Positions 1 through 6,292 of a DNA stretch of 11,195 nucleotides are shown piece by piece (the stretch's first letter is position 1; each line of letters begins with the position of its first letter). Origin of the DNA: Treponema sp. GTDB lineage: Bacteria > Spirochaetota > Spirochaetia > Treponematales > Treponemataceae. Location of the stretch: assembly GCA_017622055.1 (NCBI GenBank), contig JAGARY010000057.1:1-11195 (forward strand), read 5' to 3'. The notes beneath the pieces were generated by a model. It saw only the letters and a program-made list of their open reading frames with translations. It was not told the DNA's origin and did no database searches. A program made the position numbers and the translations under genes.

Positions 1-381
1 AGAGAAAGCAAAAAAGAAAATCCAAAAGCACCGTTAGAACAAGCAATTAATAAAGCATTACAAAATGGTGTTTTAAGTGAATACTTGAAACGCAAGTCAA
101 CAGAGGTCCGCAATATGCTCATAGCAGAATACAGTTATGAAACAGACATAAAAGTTCAACGCAGAGAAGCCTACAGGGAAGGTCTTGCAGAAGGAATTGA
201 GCAAGGAATAGAACAAGGATTTGAGCAAGGTGCTGAACAAAAAGCTATTGAAACTGCTAAAAATATGATACATAAAAATATTTCACTTGAAACAATCGCG
301 GAATGCACTGATTTACCCTTAGAAAAAGTAATTCAATTGAAAGAAGAAATTCTTAATCAGAAAAAATTAGAAAACATATAG
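1..381 (+). CDS. Rpn-family recombination-promoting nuclease / putative transposase, C-terminal part
   Basis: The reading frame is open from the first base, so the gene begins left of the window; 126 residues are visible. The visible part has the usual tail of Rpn (PD-(D/E)XK transposase-like) proteins: a segment of the type 'A-I-N-K-A-L-Q-N-G-V-L-S-E-Y-L', then 'EVRNML-AEY', then a Gly-Glu-Gln repeat (EGIEQGIEQGFEQGAEQ) and a short helical end rich in Lys and Glu. The catalytic nuclease core would lie upstream and is not seen, so activity cannot be judged. Family members promote RecA-independent recombination in E. coli and are often multicopy in spirochetes and Firmicutes; the role here is inferred from family only. 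A TTG or ATG inside the window should not be taken as the start. No terminator follows directly; the first good one is at 533-563. Confidence 0.72.
   Translation, partial: RESKKENPKAPLEQAINKALQNGVLSEYLKRKSTEVRNMLIAEYSYETDIKVQRREAYREGLAEGIEQGIEQGFEQGAEQKAIETAKNMIHKNISLETIAECTDLPLEKVIQLKEEILNQKKLENI
193..240 (+). repeat. Four in-frame 12-bp tandem repeats encoding G-[IFA]-E-Q
   Basis: Four consecutive 12-bp units (193-204, 205-216, 217-228, 229-240) each begin GG and end GA[AG]CAA and encode Gly-x-Glu-Gln type tetrapeptides. Such a repeat in Rpn tails can change length by slippage without breaking the frame. Seen directly in sequence; length variation is inferred. Confidence 0.8.
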
Positions 382-437
382 TATAAAATTAAAAAATTTG
401 ATATAGTATGACTTCAGTATGAAGGCTGAAAAAAGTA

Positions 438-465
438 TTGTTAGCGTAAAATTAGACTCTATGAT
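438..465 (+). promoter_or_regulatory. Candidate sigma-70 promoter upstream of carB
   Basis: TTGTTA at 438-443 and TATGAT at 460-465 are 16 bp apart. If used, the transcript would start near 472 and carry the hairpin at 533-563 in its leader. A second possible pair, TTGCAT 491-496 and TATTAT 513-518, also lies before the hairpin. In AT-rich DNA such matches arise by chance, so confidence is low. Confidence 0.33.
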
Positions 466-532
466 TTCTATGAAATACAAATTTTCAACTTTGCATATTT
501 ATTGTTTAAATTTATTATTTTTGAATTTTTAG

Positions 533-563
533 AACTGGCTTTTTTTAAGGTCAGTTTTTTTTT
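533..563 (+). terminator. Intrinsic terminator or attenuator in front of carB
   Basis: AACTGGC (533-539) pairs with GGTCAGTT-type bases at 550-556 (seven pairs, one G-U), with a T-rich loop and a run of nine T at 555-563. It is the only terminator between the Rpn gene and carB and lies 28 bases before the carB ATG. It may end upstream transcription, or act as an attenuator inside the carB leader. No antiterminator partner or PyrR-type binding site was recognised. Confidence 0.7.
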
Positions 564-578
564 GGGTAAATTATTATT

Positions 579-584
579 GAGGAG
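579..584 (+). promoter_or_regulatory. Shine-Dalgarno site fixing the carB start
   Basis: GAGGAG lies seven bases before the ATG at 592. The same frame stays open back to a TTG at 502, but that extension would translate the terminator hairpin and lacks a ribosome site. The first residues after 592 match the conserved CarB N-terminus. Confidence 0.88.
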
Positions 585-591
585 TAAATAT

Positions 592-3500
592 ATGCCAAAA
601 AGAGAAGACATCAACAAAGTTTTGATTATTGGTTCGGGACCAATTGTTATTGGTCAAGCGTGTGAATTTGACTATTCGGGAACTCAGGCTTGTAAGGCTT
701 TGCGTGAACAAGGATACAAAATTGTTCTTGTAAACTCAAACCCTGCAACAATTATGACTGACCCAGTAATGGCAGATGCTACTTATATTGAACCTTTGAA
801 CGTTGAACGCATTGCTCAAATTATTGAAAAAGAACGTCCAGATGCTCTTCTTCCAAACTTGGGTGGACAAACAGGTCTTAACATGGCTTGTGAATTAAAC
901 AAAGCTGGAGTTTTGGATAAATATGGCGTAAAAGTTATTGGTGTTGATCTTGAAGCTATTGAAAAAGGTGAAGACCGTGAAATCTTTAAAGCAACTATGC
1001 AAAAACTTGGAATTGATACTCCTCGTTCTGGAATTTGTCATACTGTTGAAGAAGCAGAAAAGATTGCTGAACAAATTGGTTTCCCTTTGGTAGTTCGTCC
1101 TGCCTTTACAATGGGTGGTCAAGGTGGTGGTTTCTGTTACAATGTGGAAGAACTTCGTACAATTGTAGCAAATGGTCTTGATTTATCTATGACACGCCAA
1201 TGTTTGATTGAAGAATCTATTTTAGGATGGGAAGAACTTGAAGTTGAAGTTGTTCGTGATTCTAAAAATCAAATGGTTGCAATTTGTTTTATTGAAAATA
1301 TTGATGCAGTTGGTGTTCACACTGGAGACTCTTTCTGTGCAGCTCCTTTCTTAACAATTGAAGAATCTTTGCAAAATAGACTTCGTGAACAGGCTTTTAA
1401 AATTGTAGAAAGCATTGGTGTTATTGGTGGAACAAACGTTCAGTTTGCATACAATCGAAAAACAGACAGAATTGTAATTATTGAAATTAACCCTCGTACA
1501 AGCCGTTCTTCTGCTCTTGCTTCAAAAGCAACAGGTTTCCCAATTGCTTTAATTTCTGCAAAATTGGCAAGCGGTTTAACTTTGGACGAAATTCCTTACT
1601 GGCGTGATGGAACTCTTGATAAATATACTCCAGGTGGAGCTCCAGATGGAGATTATGTTGTATTAAAATTTGCTCGTTGGGCCTTTGAAAAATTCCGTGG
1701 CGTAGAAGACAGTCTTGGAACTTCAATGAAAGCTGTTGGTGAAGTTATGGCCATTGGTAAAACTTTCAAAGAAACATTCCAAAAAGCAATTCGTGGACTT
1801 GAAAATGGTCGTGCAGGTCTTGGTTTTGCAAAAGACTTTAATAAAAAATCTGCCGATGAACTTTGTGAAATGCTTAAAACTGCAAGTTCTGAACGCTACT
1901 TCCAACTTTATGAAGCAATTCGTAAAGGCGTTTCTTTAGAAAAACTAAACGAAATTACTCACGTAAAAGTTCACTTCTTGCAAGAAATGAAAGAACTTGT
2001 TGAACTTGAAGAAGAAATGCTTAAAACTCTTGGAAGACTTCCAAGTGATGAACTTTTAATTAAAGCTAAAAAAGACGGATTTAGTGATAAATATCTTTCT
2101 AAAATCCTTAAAGTGGCAGAAAAAGATATTCGTAAAAAACGCGAAGAACTTGGAATTAAGGAAGGTTGGCTTGCTGTTCCAGTTAGCGGCGTAGAAAATG
2201 CAAATTACTACTATTCAACATACAACTGCGAAGATAAATCAACTGCTTCTACAAATCCTAAGAAAATTATGGTTTTGGGCGGTGGTCCAAACAGAATTGG
2301 TCAAGGTATTGAATTTGACTATTGTTGTTGTCATGCTGCAATGCAACTTAAAGAAATGGGTTATGAAACAATCATTGTAAACTGTAACCCAGAAACAGTT
2401 TCTACAGACTACGACACATCTGACAAACTTTATTTTGAACCTGTTACAACAGAAGATGTTCTTCAAATCTACGAAAAAGAAAAACCAATGGGTGTTATTG
2501 TTCAGTTTGGTGGACAAACTCCATTAAATATTGCTCGTGAACTTCAAGAAAACGGTGTAAATGTTCTTGGAACTTCAATTGATAGCATTGATGCTGCCGA
2601 AGACCGTGATATTTTCCGCCACATGATGGAAAAACTTGAAATTCCAATGCCAGAAAGTGGAATGGCAATTGATTTTGAAGAAGCAAAAGCTTGTGCAGAT
2701 AAAATTGGTTATCCAATTATGATTCGTCCTTCATTTGTTTTGGGCGGTCGGGGAATGGAAGTAATTTACGACGAAGCAACTCTTAAAGAATATGTTGCAA
2801 AAGCTGTAGGTGTTACTCCAGACAGACCTCTTTTGATTGACCGTTTCTTGAAAAATGCTTTGGAATGTGAATCTGATGCTTTGTCTGACGGAAAAGAAGT
2901 TTACATTCCTTCTGTAATGGAACACGTTGAATTGGCAGGCGTTCACTCAGGTGACTCTGCTTGTGTAATTCCACCAGTTAGCATTAGTCAGGAAAATCTT
3001 GATACAATCAAAGAATATACACGCAAAATTGCAGAAAACTTAAAAGTTTGCGGTTTGATGAATATGCAATATGCAATTGAAGATGGAAAAGTTTACGTAA
3101 TTGAAGCAAATCCTCGTGCTTCTAGAACAGTTCCTCTTGTTTCTAAAGTTTGTAATACACAAATGGCTCGTCTTGCAACTCGTTTGATGCTTGGTGAAAC
3201 TTTGGCAAGTCTTGGACTTAAAGATAAAACAATTCCATATTACGGAGCAAAAGAAGCTGTTTTACCTTGGGCTCGCTTCCCTGGTGTTGACCCTATTCTT
3301 GGACCAGAAATGCGTTCAACTGGTGAAGTTCTTGGTATGGCAAGTGATTTTGGATTGAGTTTCTATAAATCACAAGAAGCTGCCGGAGCAGATTTACCAC
3401 ACGCTCCAACTGCTTGGGAAAACAAAAAAGTGTTAATTTCTTTGAGCAACAAAGAAAGTCAAAAAGATGATGTTTTAAAAGTTGGAAAAACATTAAAAGA

Positions 3501-3849
3501 TTTAGGCTTTACTTTGGTTGGAACACAAGGAACAGCAGATTTCTACAATACAAACGGAATTAAATGTGAACTTGTAAACAAAATTGGTGGTGGACGCCCA
3601 GATGTTGTTGATATGATTATGAACAAAGAAGTTTGTCTTGTAATCAACACTCCAAAAGCAAAACGCAACTATGCCGAAGACAGAAAAACAATTCGTAAAG
3701 TTTGCTTAAAATACAAAGTGCCTTATGTTACAACATTGGCCGGAGCTGTTGCCGCAGTTCAAGGAATTGCCGCAGTTAAAAACGGCCACGGTGGCGAAGG
3801 CGGAGTAAAATCATTGCAAGAATATCATAAATTGATTATTGAAAAATAA
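592..3849 (+). CDS. carB: Carbamoyl phosphate synthetase, large subunit
   Basis: Makes carbamoyl phosphate from bicarbonate, two ATP and ammonia supplied by the small subunit CarA, feeding pyrimidine and arginine synthesis in the cytoplasm. The protein has 1085 residues, the normal family length (E. coli about 1073). It shows both synthetase halves. The first has the N-terminal motif GSGPIVIGQACEFDYSGTQ (15-33), the glycine loop MGGQGGG (174-180) and metal-binding EINPRTSR (298-305). The second repeats these as GGGPNRIGQGIEFDY (563-577), LGGRGME (717-723) and EANPRASR (838-845). The oligomerisation segment lies around 400-550, and the MGS-like allosteric domain runs from about 945 to the end. 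All key motifs are intact. carA is not adjacent. Codon use is AT-rich and regular, like a well-expressed core gene. The start at 592 is chosen from the GAGGAG site and homology. A hairpin repeat and terminator follow the stop directly. Confidence 0.98.
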   Translation: MPKREDINKVLIIGSGPIVIGQACEFDYSGTQACKALREQGYKIVLVNSNPATIMTDPVMADATYIEPLNVERIAQIIEKERPDALLPNLGGQTGLNMACELNKAGVLDKYGVKVIGVDLEAIEKGEDREIFKATMQKLGIDTPRSGICHTVEEAEKIAEQIGFPLVVRPAFTMGGQGGGFCYNVEELRTIVANGLDLSMTRQCLIEESILGWEELEVEVVRDSKNQMVAICFIENIDAVGVHTGDSFCAAPFLTIEESLQNRLREQAFKIVESIGVIGGTNVQFAYNRKTDRIVIIEINPRTSRSSALASKATGFPIALISAKLASGLTLDEIPYWRDGTLDKYTPGGAPDGDYVVLKFARWAFEKFRGVEDSLGTSMKAVGEVMAIGKTFKETFQKAIRGLENGRAGLGFAKDFNKKSADELCEMLKTASSERYFQLYEAIRKGVSLEKLNEITHVKVHFLQEMKELVELEEEMLKTLGRLPSDELLIKAKKDGFSDKYLSKILKVAEKDIRKKREELGIKEGWLAVPVSGVENANYYYSTYNCEDKSTASTNPKKIMVLGGGPNRIGQGIEFDYCCCHAAMQLKEMGYETIIVNCNPETVSTDYDTSDKLYFEPVTTEDVLQIYEKEKPMGVIVQFGGQTPLNIARELQENGVNVLGTSIDSIDAAEDRDIFRHMMEKLEIPMPESGMAIDFEEAKACADKIGYPIMIRPSFVLGGRGMEVIYDEATLKEYVAKAVGVTPDRPLLIDRFLKNALECESDALSDGKEVYIPSVMEHVELAGVHSGDSACVIPPVSISQENLDTIKEYTRKIAENLKVCGLMNMQYAIEDGKVYVIEANPRASRTVPLVSKVCNTQMARLATRLMLGETLASLGLKDKTIPYYGAKEAVLPWARFPGVDPILGPEMRSTGEVLGMASDFGLSFYKSQEAAGADLPHAPTAWENKKVLISLSNKESQKDDVLKVGKTLKDLGFTLVGTQGTADFYNTNGIKCELVNKIGGGRPDVVDMIMNKEVCLVINTPKAKRNYAEDRKTIRKVCLKYKVPYVTTLAGAVAAVQGIAAVKNGHGGEGGVKSLQEYHKLIIEK

Positions 3850-3850
3850 A

Positions 3851-3900
3851 AAAAGTGCTCGGGTGAAAAACGAAATTGCCCGAGCCACTTGCGCAAGACT
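3851..3900 (+). repeat. 50-bp hairpin repeat, copy 1 (3' of carB)
   Basis: Begins one base after the carB stop. GCTCGGG (3857-3863) pairs exactly with CCCGAGC (3879-3885) around a 15-base loop; two further pairs (GT with AC, 3855-3856 with 3887-3888) extend the stem past a single bulged C (3886). It matches 6141-6190 at 46 of 50 positions in the same orientation. No T-run follows the stem, so it is not itself a classic terminator. It could be a REP-like element, an RNA-stabilising hairpin or the edge of a mobile cassette. Confidence 0.82.
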
Positions 3901-3939
3901 TGCTTTGCAATTCTTGGTAAGCAACGCAACACAGTTACC
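3894..3939 (+). other. Further hairpins in the carB 3' region
   Basis: Two more dyads follow copy 1 of the repeat. CAAGA-C-TTGC (3894-3903), loop TTT, then GCAA-T-TCTTG (3907-3916) gives nine pairs with one mismatch. GGTAA (3916-3920) can pair with TTACC (3935-3939). In addition TCGGGT (3859-3864) can pair with ACCCGA (3937-3942), competing with the repeat hairpin. This part is absent after copy 2, so the element is either longer here or truncated there. Whether it folds as an RNA is not known. Confidence 0.5.
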
Positions 3940-3942
3940 CGA

Positions 3943-3979
3943 ATGTCGTAATCAAAGATTGCGATGTTTGTTTTTTTTT
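3943..3979 (+). terminator. Intrinsic terminator of carB
   Basis: TCGTAATC (3946-3953) pairs with GATTGCGA (3957-3964) around an AAA loop, with one G-U; the stem can extend outward to 3943 and 3967 by weaker pairs. It is followed by a T-rich run at 3967-3979, broken by one G. On the minus strand no T-run follows, so it serves carB rather than the convergent XRE gene. Confidence 0.78.
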
Positions 3980-3982
3980 ATA

Positions 3983-4324
3983 CTATTTTAAGATTTCTTC
4001 TATATCCTTCTTTAAAAAATTATGTAAATCTTCTTTTAATTTATTATATAAGGTCTCTGTAAGTGTAGTTGCATAATCTTCAGTTTGATTATTTTTAAGA
4101 TTTTCCTTACAACCATATCTATCAAAAAGTTGCATAGGTTCAATTTGTAAATAATCAGCAATTTGTTCAATGGTTTCAGGAGAAGGAAAATATTTTCCAT
4201 TTTCAATACTGTTTATATAGTTTGAACTTTTACCTATTTCCAAAGCTAAGTCTAGCTGCCTAACATTTCTTTCATTTCTAAAGTGTTTAAGGTTGTTTAT
4301 AAAAACTTGTCTTAAATTTTCCAT
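3983..4324 (-). CDS. XRE-family helix-turn-helix transcriptional regulator
   Basis: A 113-residue Cro/CI-type DNA-binding protein. The HTH_3 domain spans about residues 9-67: the first helix around NNLKHFRNERN, the turn and recognition region in LALEIGKSSNYINSIENGK (26-44), then the typical PSPETIEQIADYLQIEPMQLF closing helices. Residues 80-113 are charged and helical, perhaps for dimerisation; there is no peptidase or sensor domain. It is transcribed away from the exported-protein genes at 4491-6134, the arrangement common for a local autoregulated repressor, so control of that operon is inferred. The ATG at 4324 has no Shine-Dalgarno site before it; the DNA reads as a -10-like AT-rich stretch right up to the ATG, so translation may be weak or leaderless. 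No later Met would keep the first HTH helix. Family call is firm, targets unknown. Confidence 0.88.
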   Translation of the reverse strand: MENLRQVFINNLKHFRNERNVRQLDLALEIGKSSNYINSIENGKYFPSPETIEQIADYLQIEPMQLFDRYGCKENLKNNQTEDYATTLTETLYNKLKEDLHNFLKKDIEEILK

Positions 4325-4334
4325 ATTTATACTA

Positions 4335-4457
4335 TGTCAAAGTTTTAAAATCTACGTACATATATATTGCGTGATTATTATTGATACAAACTTGACATAC
4401 ATTTAAAATAGATGTACAGTTATTTTGTATTTAAATGTGTCAACTTATAAAATCACG
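4335..4457. promoter_or_regulatory. Divergent control region with three TGTCAA-type elements
   Basis: TGTCAA occurs at 4335-4340 and 4438-4443 on the plus strand and at 4397-4392 on the minus strand. Each is followed, on its own strand, by an AATCACG-like word: AATCTACG at 4349-4356, AATCACG at 4451-4457, and AATCACG on the minus strand at 4376-4370. The gaps are 8, 7 and 15 bases. They are candidate half-sites or operators for the adjacent XRE regulator. The middle copy overlaps the -35 box of the proposed plus-strand promoter. The pattern is seen; binding is inferred. Confidence 0.4.
4392..4420 (+). promoter_or_regulatory. Sigma-70-type promoter for the exported-protein operon
   Basis: A perfect TTGACA (4392-4397) lies 17 bp before TACAGT (4415-4420), placing the start near 4427 and the leader at about 65 bases. 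A weaker alternative is TTGTAT 4425-4430 with TAAAAT 4448-4453, also 17 bp apart. The -35 box coincides with one of the TGTCAA elements, which would allow repression by occlusion. Confidence 0.6.
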
Positions 4458-4468
4458 TTTATACACAC
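4437..4468 (+). other. Inverted repeat in the leader of the exported-protein operon
   Basis: TATAAA (4446-4451) pairs with TTTATA (4458-4463) around ATCACG, and GTGT (4437-4440) can pair with ACAC (4465-4468) outside an uneven internal loop. It sits about a dozen bases before the ribosome site (AGGA 4480-4483), so it could be an operator or a weak leader hairpin. Confidence 0.35.
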
Positions 4469-4490
4469 TTTATAAATGTAGGAAAAAATA

Positions 4491-5048
4491 ATGTATAAGA
4501 AGATTTTTGTTTTTTTTGTTCTGGTCATTTTTACGAATCTCCTTTTTTCTTATTCAGAAAAAAATGTGTGTGAAGTTTGTGATGGTTCTGGAATTATCAG
4601 ATGTGATTATTGTAATGGACGAGGCAAGGTTATGGCACAACGGGGAAGCAATAAAAGTTCAAGGGAATTGAAGAAATGTAATCATTGTAATGGTAATGGA
4701 AATAGACGGTGTAAGTCTTGTGCCGGTAATGGTTGGTATAAGATTGAATATAACAATTTGCCAAAACAGCCGCACGAACACAAAAAAAGTCGTTATGCTT
4801 GTACAACTTGTAATGGTCGAGGAAATGTAGAATGTATTTCTTGCAGGGATAGTCATTTTGGTTCTGGCAAACAGATTTGTTATAAATGTTTGGGACAAGG
4901 ATACAAAATTACAAATTTTTTGACAGGTGATAAAGAACTTTGTATTACTTGTCAAGGAGAAGGAAGTATTCCATGCTCAAAATGTGGTAGCGATGGACGC
5001 GTAGATTGTACTTCTTGCAACGGTATGGGGTACTTTGAGGAACGATAA
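4491..5048 (+). CDS. Exported DnaJ-type zinc-knuckle protein with ten CxxC motifs
   Basis: A 185-residue protein with a signal peptide (Lys3-Lys4, hydrophobic 5-19, likely cut near residues 20-22; no lipobox). The mature part is almost wholly CxxCxGxG-type zinc knuckles at Cys 27/30, 38/41, 63/66, 74/77, 104/107, 115/118, 130/133, 151/154, 162/165 and 173/176. Most carry the Gly-x-Gly of the DnaJ cysteine-rich region (for example CNGRG, CNGNG, CQGEG). Several neighbours are exactly 11 residues apart. DnaJ has four such motifs binding two zinc ions; ten could bind up to five. There is no J domain (HPD) and no C-terminal substrate domain, so it is not a normal Hsp70 co-chaperone. Twenty cysteines in an exported protein could instead serve metal or redox functions. 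ATG chosen from AGGA seven bases upstream. First gene of a probable three-gene operon; function unknown. Confidence 0.85.
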   Translation: MYKKIFVFFVLVIFTNLLFSYSEKNVCEVCDGSGIIRCDYCNGRGKVMAQRGSNKSSRELKKCNHCNGNGNRRCKSCAGNGWYKIEYNNLPKQPHEHKKSRYACTTCNGRGNVECISCRDSHFGSGKQICYKCLGQGYKITNFLTGDKELCITCQGEGSIPCSKCGSDGRVDCTSCNGMGYFEER

Positions 5049-5083
5049 AAGCTGCGTTAGCAGAAAAAATAAAGGAGGTTTTT

Positions 5084-5725
5084 GTGAAAAAAATTATTGT
5101 CGGAGGCATAAGTTTTTTATGTTGTTTTTTAATGTTTGCGGAAAAAAATCTTTATGGAAAAGAAAACTGTGAAAGAGTAATACCTAAAATACAGACTCTT
5201 TCTTCAGATTTGGAAGATAGCAAAAATGAACTTGGAGACAGTATAAAGAATTTTACAGAAACAGCAAATGAAATGGGGTCGGGTTCTGGTTTTTTTGGAG
5301 TTACTTTTGATCCATTAGGTACACAAAATATAATGTTTACTGCAAATTTTTCTCTTATAGGTGTTTGGGGTGCAGAAATTTCTGTTGGTTATAGTTTAAG
5401 AAAAGCATTTGCAATAGAAGTGGATCCTCTCAATTTTGCTTGGCAATTTCCAGTAGGTGAAAAAATGGCTTGGTCTATAGGTGTAGGTTGTCCTCTTATA
5501 TTTACCCTAGGTAGTGATAATGATATTTTGGGTATAAAGCCTTGTGCGGATTTACGGTTCCATTTTTTTGCAAACCATGAGTATGGATTATCTTTTTTTG
5601 TTCGACCAGGCTATATAGTTGATTTTAATGATGGTAAAAGAAATAATGCTTTTTCTTGTGCTGTAGGAATAATGTGTCGTTTACCTAGTTCAATTATTGC
5701 GGAAGCTTTTGCAAGCGTTTTTTAA
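5084..5725 (+). CDS. Putative outer-membrane beta-barrel-like exported protein
   Basis: A 213-residue protein starting at GTG, five bases after a near-perfect AAAGGAGG site (5071-5078), only 35 bases behind the zinc-knuckle gene, so co-transcription is likely. Residues 1-19 form a signal peptide (KK, then hydrophobic, ending MFA before EKN). Residues 29-65 are hydrophilic and probably helical. From about 68 the chain alternates short polar and hydrophobic strands with many Gly, Phe and Tyr (for example FFGVTFDPLG, AEISVGYSL, LSFFVRPGYIVDF), as in small outer-membrane barrels of spirochetes. The end is ...FASVF, with a terminal Phe as in many barrel proteins. Three cysteines are in the barrel-like part. 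No named family is recognised, and periplasmic location is possible. The call rests on composition, not homology. Confidence 0.6.
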   Translation: MKKIIVGGISFLCCFLMFAEKNLYGKENCERVIPKIQTLSSDLEDSKNELGDSIKNFTETANEMGSGSGFFGVTFDPLGTQNIMFTANFSLIGVWGAEISVGYSLRKAFAIEVDPLNFAWQFPVGEKMAWSIGVGCPLIFTLGSDNDILGIKPCADLRFHFFANHEYGLSFFVRPGYIVDFNDGKRNNAFSCAVGIMCRLPSSIIAEAFASVF

Positions 5726-5786
5726 GTTTAAAAATTATTCCGTATGGAGTGATAATAAATTTATATTCAGAGATGAGTATAAAAAC

Positions 5787-5792
5787 AAGAGG
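5787..5792 (+). promoter_or_regulatory. Shine-Dalgarno site fixing the start of the small secreted protein
   Basis: AAGAGG lies six bases before the ATG at 5799. The same frame is open back to a TTG at 5697, but that extension overlaps the end of the previous gene and would bury the signal peptide. Confidence 0.75.
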
Positions 5793-5798
5793 TTATTT

Positions 5799-6134
5799 AT
5801 GAAAAAGAAAATTTTAGTTGGATTGCTTGTGTTAACAAGTGTTGTTGGACTTGCGTTTGCAGCTACGGGTATTTGTCAAAACTATTCAAAAGGAAATGGT
5901 CTTGTTGTAACAACTAAAGGAATGACGGGAAGATCTTCCACTGTTGTCACTATAAAGAGTACGGTTAATGAGGATATTACGATTACAAGTTTTTCTGTGT
6001 CCGGTGTAGGGTCTGATGCTTATACCTCTCCGGTAGGAACGGATATTTCTAAAAGGGGATCTATAACAGTAAAGGTTAGAGGTAGTAAGGTATCAGAAGA
6101 TCAGATTTCTGTGACTGCACAGACATGTGATTAA
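5799..6134 (+). CDS. Small secreted beta-rich protein of unknown function
   Basis: A 111-residue protein with a clear signal peptide (MKKK, hydrophobic core, AFA before ATG; cut after Ala21). The mature part is rich in Thr, Ser, Val and Gly with alternating strands (VVTTKG, STVVTIKSTV, ITITSFSVSG, ITVKVRG, QISVTAQ), suggesting an Ig-like or other beta sandwich. It has two cysteines, Cys26 near the new N-terminus and Cys110 at the end, well placed to join the two ends by a disulfide. No known domain is recognised. It follows the barrel-like gene by 73 bases on the same strand and ends just before copy 2 of the 50-bp repeat, so it is probably the last gene of the operon. Composition would also suit a surface or adhesin-like subunit, but this is speculation. 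Confidence 0.68.
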   Translation: MKKKILVGLLVLTSVVGLAFAATGICQNYSKGNGLVVTTKGMTGRSSTVVTIKSTVNEDITITSFSVSGVGSDAYTSPVGTDISKRGSITVKVRGSKVSEDQISVTAQTCD

Positions 6135-6140
6135 TTATAG

Positions 6141-6190
6141 AAAAGTGCTCGGGTGAAAAATGAAATTGCCCGAGCCGCTTGCTCAAGAGT
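6141..6190 (+). repeat. 50-bp hairpin repeat, copy 2
   Basis: Starts six bases after the stop of the small secreted protein and matches 3851-3900 at 46 of 50 positions, same orientation. The stem GCTCGGG / CCCGAGC is perfectly kept; differences fall in the loop (one base) and 3' of the stem (three bases). Similarity ends at about 6190, so the extra hairpins seen after copy 1 are missing. Confidence 0.82.
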
Positions 6191-6201
6191 TTCATAATAA
6201 G

Positions 6202-6235
6202 AAAATCTCAACTTATCAAAGTTGGGATTTTTTTT
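6202..6235 (+). terminator. Strong intrinsic terminator of the exported-protein operon
   Basis: A 13-bp stem (6202-6214 with 6219-6231, one G-U) with loop ATCA and a run of eight T at 6228-6235. The reverse strand also ends the stem with TTTT, so it may stop transcription arriving from rpoN, whose stop is at 6293, as well. Confidence 0.88.
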
Positions 6236-6292
6236 GTTTTAGCGGAGTTAGCCACCCCAGCAAACTGATGTGAGAACAAATTTTAAAATTTA

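Noticed and set aside
502..591. 30-residue N-terminal extension of CarB from a TTG
   Set aside because: It would translate the terminator hairpin, has no ribosome site and is absent from CarB proteins; GAGGAG before 592 fixes the start.
895..3493. Several open frames antisense to or out of frame within carB
   Set aside because: They lie wholly inside a firmly identified gene, have low-complexity, Phe/Asn-rich products and no ribosome sites.
4659..4955. Antisense frame opposite the zinc-knuckle gene
   Set aside because: Its Thr/Ile-rich product is a mirror of the regular Cys-Gly codons; the plus-strand frame has the signal peptide and motifs.
5697..5798. Upstream extension of the small secreted protein from a TTG
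   Set aside because: It overlaps the end of the previous gene, and AAGAGG plus the signal peptide support the ATG at 5799.
3851..6190. The two 50-bp repeats as the start of a CRISPR array
   Set aside because: Only two copies over 2 kb apart with genes between them and no cas genes.
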